Positions 60,546-64,000 of a stretch of 64,000 bases of DNA are shown piece after piece (the first letter of the stretch is position 1; every line of letters starts with the position of its first letter). Under the pieces are notes generated by a model. The model did not search any database, had not been told where the DNA came from, and was given only the letters and a program-made list of their open reading frames with translations. The stretch is from CAJXSN01 sp947492235. GTDB taxonomy: Bacteria; Pseudomonadota; Alphaproteobacteria; Sphingomonadales; Sphingomonadaceae. The position numbers and the translations under genes are program-made. The DNA is taken from assembly GCF_042492175.1 (NCBI RefSeq), contig NZ_CP170453.1:1302001-1366000 (forward strand). The letters run 5' to 3'.

Positions 60546-63089
60546 TCAACTCAGAACGGTCGTCAGAGCCTGCTCGATCTGCTCCGCCGTATAGGGCTTC
60601 ACTACGAGGGGCAGATTGCCGAACTCCGGCGGAATTATGTCGCGGCTGCCATAGCCGGAGGCGAAGAAGAACGGGATACCGCGCTCGGCCAGTCGTTCGG
60701 CGATCGGCAGGCTGGTTTCCTGGCCCAGATTGTAGTCGAGCATGGCTACGGAAATATCGCCTTCCTCGATGGCCGCCAACGCCGATCGTGTGCTCGCTGC
60801 AAGGCTGACTTCGGCCACGCCGAGATCGCGGATTTTGTCCTCTGCATCGATAGCGATCAGCATGCTGTCTTCGACCAGAAGCATGTGACAATCATTGAGC
60901 GCGACCTGCTGCGGCGTCGGATGGGCCTTGTCTTTGGCAGCTGGATTGTGCGCTGCCGCTTGTTCCTCGACAAATTTGGCCGGGACGACAAAGGTCGCCT
61001 CTACCCCGCCTGCTTTGTAGGAAATTTCGGCCTCCCCGCCCAATTCATGGGGGATGGAGGTGCCGATGATCGTGGTGCCGAAACCCTTGCGTGTGGGCGC
61101 CTTTACAGCCGGCCCGCCCTGCTCCTTCCAGGTGAAGGACAGGTCATTGTTCATCAGCAAGGACCATTCGATCCGCAATTTGCCACTGTCGCTGAGCGCG
61201 CCGTATTTCGCTGCATTGGTTGCCATCTCGTGCATGACCAGCGCAAGGATAGGGATCGCTTCGGGCAGGATCGACACCTCCGGCCCCTCCAGCACAACCC
61301 GCCTCTGCTCATTATCGAGATAGGCTTCCAATTCTGTCTTCATCAGCTTGGTGAACGCAATCGGGCCCCAATTGTCGGCGGTGAGCAGGTCATGCGCATT
61401 GGCCAGAGCCTTCACCCGGCTTTCCAGCGTATCGATGACTGCATCCAGATTGCCACCTTCCCTGCGCGACTGCGACATAAGTGCGCGGATCAGGGCCAGA
61501 ATGTTGCGGACACGGTGGTTGAGCTCGGCAATCAGCAGTTTCTGCTGATCGCCGGCCTTGCGCTGCTCCTCGCTGGCCGCATCGGTCAGATGAAGCACTA
61601 CTTCGAGCAGAGTCGTGCGCAGAGCTTCGGCCACCCGCACTTCGGCTTCGGTGAAGGGGGCCGATTGCCCGCGCACCAGCTCGCGAAATTCGGCGAAGCT
61701 TTCGCGGGGGGTCAGGCGGGTCCCGAACTCGCCATGCTCGGTGGTCTTTTCCTGATCGCCAGCCCAACGGATCGATTCCACCTGTTCTTTCCGGAACAGG
61801 ATCATGTGGTCACGCGGGCGCCGGGAGATGGGGATGGCCAAAAATCCCGCAACCGCGCTCCTGTCGGGATCGATGGCGGGCACGAACCCGGAAATCTTGG
61901 CCGAATGATGGATCGTCTGCGCGTCCTCACGATTGAGCGCTTTCACCAGCTCGAGAAACTCGTCCTCCGACGGGGTGAGCCCGGCCAGCGACGTGACGCC
62001 TTCGACCATCACGCCCACACCGTCGCAGCCAATCGCGCGGGGCATCAGTTCGAGCAGCCAGTCGGCATCGAGCAATTTCGACGAGTCCTTGGCAGCGGAC
62101 GTCATCAGCCGGTTGGAAACGTGCCTTGCGGTATCTTCCTTGGCCGAGGCTTCTGCGCGAAGCCGGCTTTCCAGTTGCAGCGAGAATATCTGGCCGAATA
62201 GCTCGGCAGCGCTGCGTGCTGCGAAGGAGGGTACGCGCGGGCTCGCATGGTGGCAGGCGATCAGGCCCCAGAATTTGCCATCGACAATGATCGACACGGA
62301 CAGCGACGCCCGCACGCCCATATTGCGCAGATATTCCAGATGGACCGGCGACACTGCCCGGTACAGTGCCATGGAAAGGTCAAGCGGCTGCCCTTCGCCG
62401 ACTTTCTCGACCGGGATAGGCTCTGCATGCGCATCGGCGATGATACGGAAAGTATTGCGCACATAGAGCTTGCGCGCCTGCTCGGGAATGTCGGTGGCAG
62501 GGAAGTGCAGACCAAGGAAACTGTCCTGCCCGTCTGCCTTGGATTGGGCCACTACTTCGCCGCTGCCATCGGGGGCAAAGCGATACAGCATCACGCGGTC
62601 GTAGCCGACCAGAGCGCGAAACTGACGCGCGCCTTCGTTGAGCAGAGTCTGCACCGATTTCGCATCTCCCAGCTTGCCCAGGACGCCGCGCGTGGCCGAC
62701 GAGACTTCGGTCTGGTCTTCCTTCGCGGGCTCGCACTCGACGATCACGCTCTTGCCGGAAAAATGGACGGCCATGTCGTAAAGGCTGCCGTCTCCGAACA
62801 GCGACAGGGCAAAAACCCGTTCGATGGAGTCATCGCCGCGCAGGTTGGCAATTTTGCTGCGTAGGGTAGCGAAGGCGTCCTCGCTGAACACGTCCGACAG
62901 CGGTCTGCCCAGCAATGCGAGGGGGTCTTCGCCCAGAAAAGGCGCCGTGTTGGCGGCACGGGCAATCAGCCAGTCGGCACTCAGCGCGAGCAGGAAACCC
63001 AGCGGCTGGATACCGCCGGGAATATGGATCGGTTCGCGGTCGCAATTGGTCAGGCTCAGCGGTTGGTTGAGCGGCGTCAGATCATTCAT
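60546..63089 (-). CDS. bphP: Bacteriophytochrome histidine kinase with C-terminal receiver
   Basis: An 847-residue red/far-red photoreceptor. The PAS domain has the biliverdin-binding Cys16 in T-N-C-D-R-E-P-I-H-I-P-G, followed by I-Q-P-L-G where I-Q-P-H-G is usual. The GAF domain has P-A-T-D-I-P (197-202), and PHY has the tongue motif P-R-E-S-F (461-465). The kinase is HWE/HisKA_2-like with His525 in E-L-N-H-R-V-R-N and an N-box at N625. The final receiver (about 733-847) has Asp785. The ATG overlaps the bphO stop by ATGA. Output is probably transfer to a partner receiver, often the general stress response in this order. Confidence 0.94.
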   Translation of the reverse strand: MNDLTPLNQPLSLTNCDREPIHIPGGIQPLGFLLALSADWLIARAANTAPFLGEDPLALLGRPLSDVFSEDAFATLRSKIANLRGDDSIERVFALSLFGDGSLYDMAVHFSGKSVIVECEPAKEDQTEVSSATRGVLGKLGDAKSVQTLLNEGARQFRALVGYDRVMLYRFAPDGSGEVVAQSKADGQDSFLGLHFPATDIPEQARKLYVRNTFRIIADAHAEPIPVEKVGEGQPLDLSMALYRAVSPVHLEYLRNMGVRASLSVSIIVDGKFWGLIACHHASPRVPSFAARSAAELFGQIFSLQLESRLRAEASAKEDTARHVSNRLMTSAAKDSSKLLDADWLLELMPRAIGCDGVGVMVEGVTSLAGLTPSEDEFLELVKALNREDAQTIHHSAKISGFVPAIDPDRSAVAGFLAIPISRRPRDHMILFRKEQVESIRWAGDQEKTTEHGEFGTRLTPRESFAEFRELVRGQSAPFTEAEVRVAEALRTTLLEVVLHLTDAASEEQRKAGDQQKLLIAELNHRVRNILALIRALMSQSRREGGNLDAVIDTLESRVKALANAHDLLTADNWGPIAFTKLMKTELEAYLDNEQRRVVLEGPEVSILPEAIPILALVMHEMATNAAKYGALSDSGKLRIEWSLLMNNDLSFTWKEQGGPAVKAPTRKGFGTTIIGTSIPHELGGEAEISYKAGGVEATFVVPAKFVEEQAAAHNPAAKDKAHPTPQQVALNDCHMLLVEDSMLIAIDAEDKIRDLGVAEVSLAASTRSALAAIEEGDISVAMLDYNLGQETSLPIAERLAERGIPFFFASGYGSRDIIPPEFGNLPLVVKPYTAEQIEQALTTVLS

Positions 63090-63715
63090 CGGTTTTGGGG
63101 TTCCATTTGCCGAGCACTCTTCTGAAAAGCAGCAAAAGCATGGCGCGCGCCGCGCTCCGCCTGGGCTATCCAACTGGTGCGGCCATTAAGTTTCGAGGCG
63201 GCAAGCGCCTCATTGTCGAGCGCATCGCAAAAGCAGCGCCATGAACGGCCTGCTGATTTACCACGTGTAAGGTATGATCGGGGCAAGCCGGGTTCGATGC
63301 GCGCACCGAGAACCTGTCCGCCCAGCGCCGATCCCTCGATCACATATTGGGCGCCCCATGCCTCGGCGTTCGATAGGGGCTGCATGGCGCAGCGCTCGGA
63401 AGCGCGGGCCGCCTCGCCCAGGCCATTCAGATCGGCTCTGAGCAGCGGAGCCCGAGGCTGCCATTCAGACCACCCCTGACCGGCGACCGCCTTTTCCAGA
63501 CTATCCAGCGCGGCGAGATGGGCCCGCAGGAACGCAGTGTAATGATCGGCAAAGGTCAGATCGAAGCGCGAAAAAGCTTCTTCGGTCTCCAGATGGCAGT
63601 CGGCTGTGCGCTCCCGCATCGCAAATCGCGCTGATTTTTGGGTGCCCGCCGCTGGCCTTCTGTCGTGTTCGGCATCCAGAATTTTGTTTAGATTCAACGG
63701 AGCGATAGACCTCAT
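63086..63715 (-). CDS. bphO: Biliverdin-forming heme oxygenase
   Basis: A BphO-type heme oxygenase that opens heme to biliverdin, the chromophore of the adjacent phytochrome. The 209 residues carry R-E-R-T-x-x-x-His41 as the proximal heme ligand region and the distal helix Y-V-I-E-G-S-A-L-G-G-Q-V-L. The ATG at 63715 is used. An internal ATG at 63619 would remove 32 residues of weak conservation. bphO precedes bphP and overlaps it by 4 bp, a coupled photoreceptor operon. Confidence 0.9.
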   Translation of the reverse strand: MRSIAPLNLNKILDAEHDRRPAAGTQKSARFAMRERTADCHLETEEAFSRFDLTFADHYTAFLRAHLAALDSLEKAVAGQGWSEWQPRAPLLRADLNGLGEAARASERCAMQPLSNAEAWGAQYVIEGSALGGQVLGARIEPGLPRSYLTRGKSAGRSWRCFCDALDNEALAASKLNGRTSWIAQAERGARHAFAAFQKSARQMEPQNR

Positions 63716-63796
63716 TCAAGGGAAAAAGCCCTTTAATTGAGTGTGATAGCCAGATTGTACACCTACGTAAACAGGGTCAAATTTCTCGCACCCGCG

Positions 63797-63831
63797 AAAA
63801 AAGGCCCGGCAGGATCGCTCCCGCCGGGCCT
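63797..63831 (-). terminator. Intrinsic terminator of groEL
   Basis: On the minus strand AGGCCCGGCGGG pairs with CCTGCCGGGCCT (one mismatch) and is followed by six Ts. It lies about 40 bp after the groEL stop. Confidence 0.9.
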
Positions 63832-63869
63832 GTCTTGTTGTGCATCCGGTTGGACAGGTAGTGAGTGGC

Positions 63870-64000
63870 TTAGAAGCCGCCCATTCCGCCCATTCCGCCC
63901 ATTCCGCCCATATCGGGCATGCCGCCACCGGCGGGCTTGTCTTCCGGAATTTCCGAAATCGCCGCTTCAGTGGTGATCAGCAGACCGGCCACGGACGCCG
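63870..64000 (-). CDS. groL: Chaperonin GroEL, C-terminal end (5' part outside window)
   Basis: The last 43 codons of a 60-kDa chaperonin run in from the right window edge. Readable are A-S-V-A-G-L-L-I-T-T-E-A-A-I, then the flexible tail P-D-M-G followed by four G-G-M-type repeats ending in G-G-F. The tail occupies the floor of the folding cavity. Ending in Phe after the GGM repeat is normal for the order. Confidence 0.93.
   Translation of the reverse strand, partial: ASVAGLLITTEAAISEIPEDKPAGGGMPDMGGMGGMGGMGGF

Noticed and set aside
63716..63928. A 70-codon frame with Trp-Ala-Glu repeats at the right end
   Set aside because: It is the GGM repeat of groEL read in the wrong frame.
1..64000. 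tRNA, rRNA, tmRNA, CRISPR arrays, IS elements or prophage
   Set aside because: Reading both strands I found no cloverleaf with a T-arm motif, no regular spacer repeats, no transposase or integrase and no phage structural genes.

Overview
The window is a gene-dense, high-GC alphaproteobacterial chromosome segment, almost certainly from Sphingomonadales and probably Erythrobacteraceae. The clues are a serine palmitoyltransferase paired with its own acyl carrier protein (sphingolipid membranes), CtrA and a DivK-like lone receiver, DUF4167 and DUF3572 proteins, a cysteine-poor alphaproteobacterial DksA and a bacteriophytochrome with a C-terminal receiver domain. I see no rRNA, tRNA, CRISPR array, prophage or insertion sequence. 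Both window ends cut through genes: an HTH protein on the left and groEL on the right, both on the minus strand.

Layout. 1-4.0 kb: partial HTH protein with a structured leader, a YqaA-type membrane protein, and an acp-spt sphingolipid operon followed by a 43-residue membrane peptide; then a lone receiver divergent from a DUF3572 gene. 4.0-7.0 kb: tightly coupled HAD hydrolase, RidA, glycerophosphodiesterase and acyltransferase-like genes. 7.0-10.7 kb: Sel1 protein, DksA, PilZ, orphan solute-binding lipoprotein, DUF4112. 10.7-13.4 kb: kynA-kynB-kynU, tryptophan to anthranilate. 13.4-18.6 kb: GIY-YIG protein bracketed by REP-like repeats, HNH nuclease, gluQ, HIG1 protein, cobalamin adenosyltransferase, 3-hydroxyacyl-CoA dehydrogenase and small membrane or stress proteins. 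18.7-23.7 kb: mutS and maeB, divergent.

23.8-26.4 kb is visibly AT-richer: a secreted S41-type hydrolase divergent from a membrane-embedded AraC regulator, with two perfect 11-bp direct repeats 21 bp apart between them. 26.4-30.8 kb: trmB, ctrA, rpoN and lptB, with notable intergenic structure (CtrA/GANTC promoter, multi-hairpin repeat, 30-bp perfect palindrome). 31-41 kb is mostly housekeeping: mechanosensitive channel, ppa, hisS-prfA-prmC, DUF4167, lnt, metK.

40.7-45.4 kb is a minus-strand acyl-CoA cluster: CaiB-type CoA transferase, nitronate monooxygenase-like protein, and scoA/scoB with a HAD phosphatase lipoprotein gene between the two subunits. 45.5-52.1 kb: a candidate small RNA, a CDC48/VCP-type tandem AAA ATPase, another MscS channel and polA. 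52.2-60.5 kb is rich in secreted proteins: a strongly expressed-looking acidic lipoprotein, a class A beta-lactamase-like protein apparently lacking the deacylating Glu, an APH-DUF6285 fusion, a DUF305-LVIVD fusion, a DUF885 lipoprotein and an Asp/Asn hydroxylase-like protein. 60.5-63.7 kb is a translationally coupled bphO-bphP photoreceptor operon, followed by the 3' end of groEL.

The best leads for undescribed biology are the AraC/S41 module with its phased operator, two candidate small RNAs or leaders (about 605-692 minus and 45528-45590 plus), the three-hairpin intergenic repeat whose copies keep pairing while changing sequence, the GIY-YIG gene enclosed by REP-like palindromes, and the 43-residue peptide gene whose ribosome binding site lies in a perfect hairpin.
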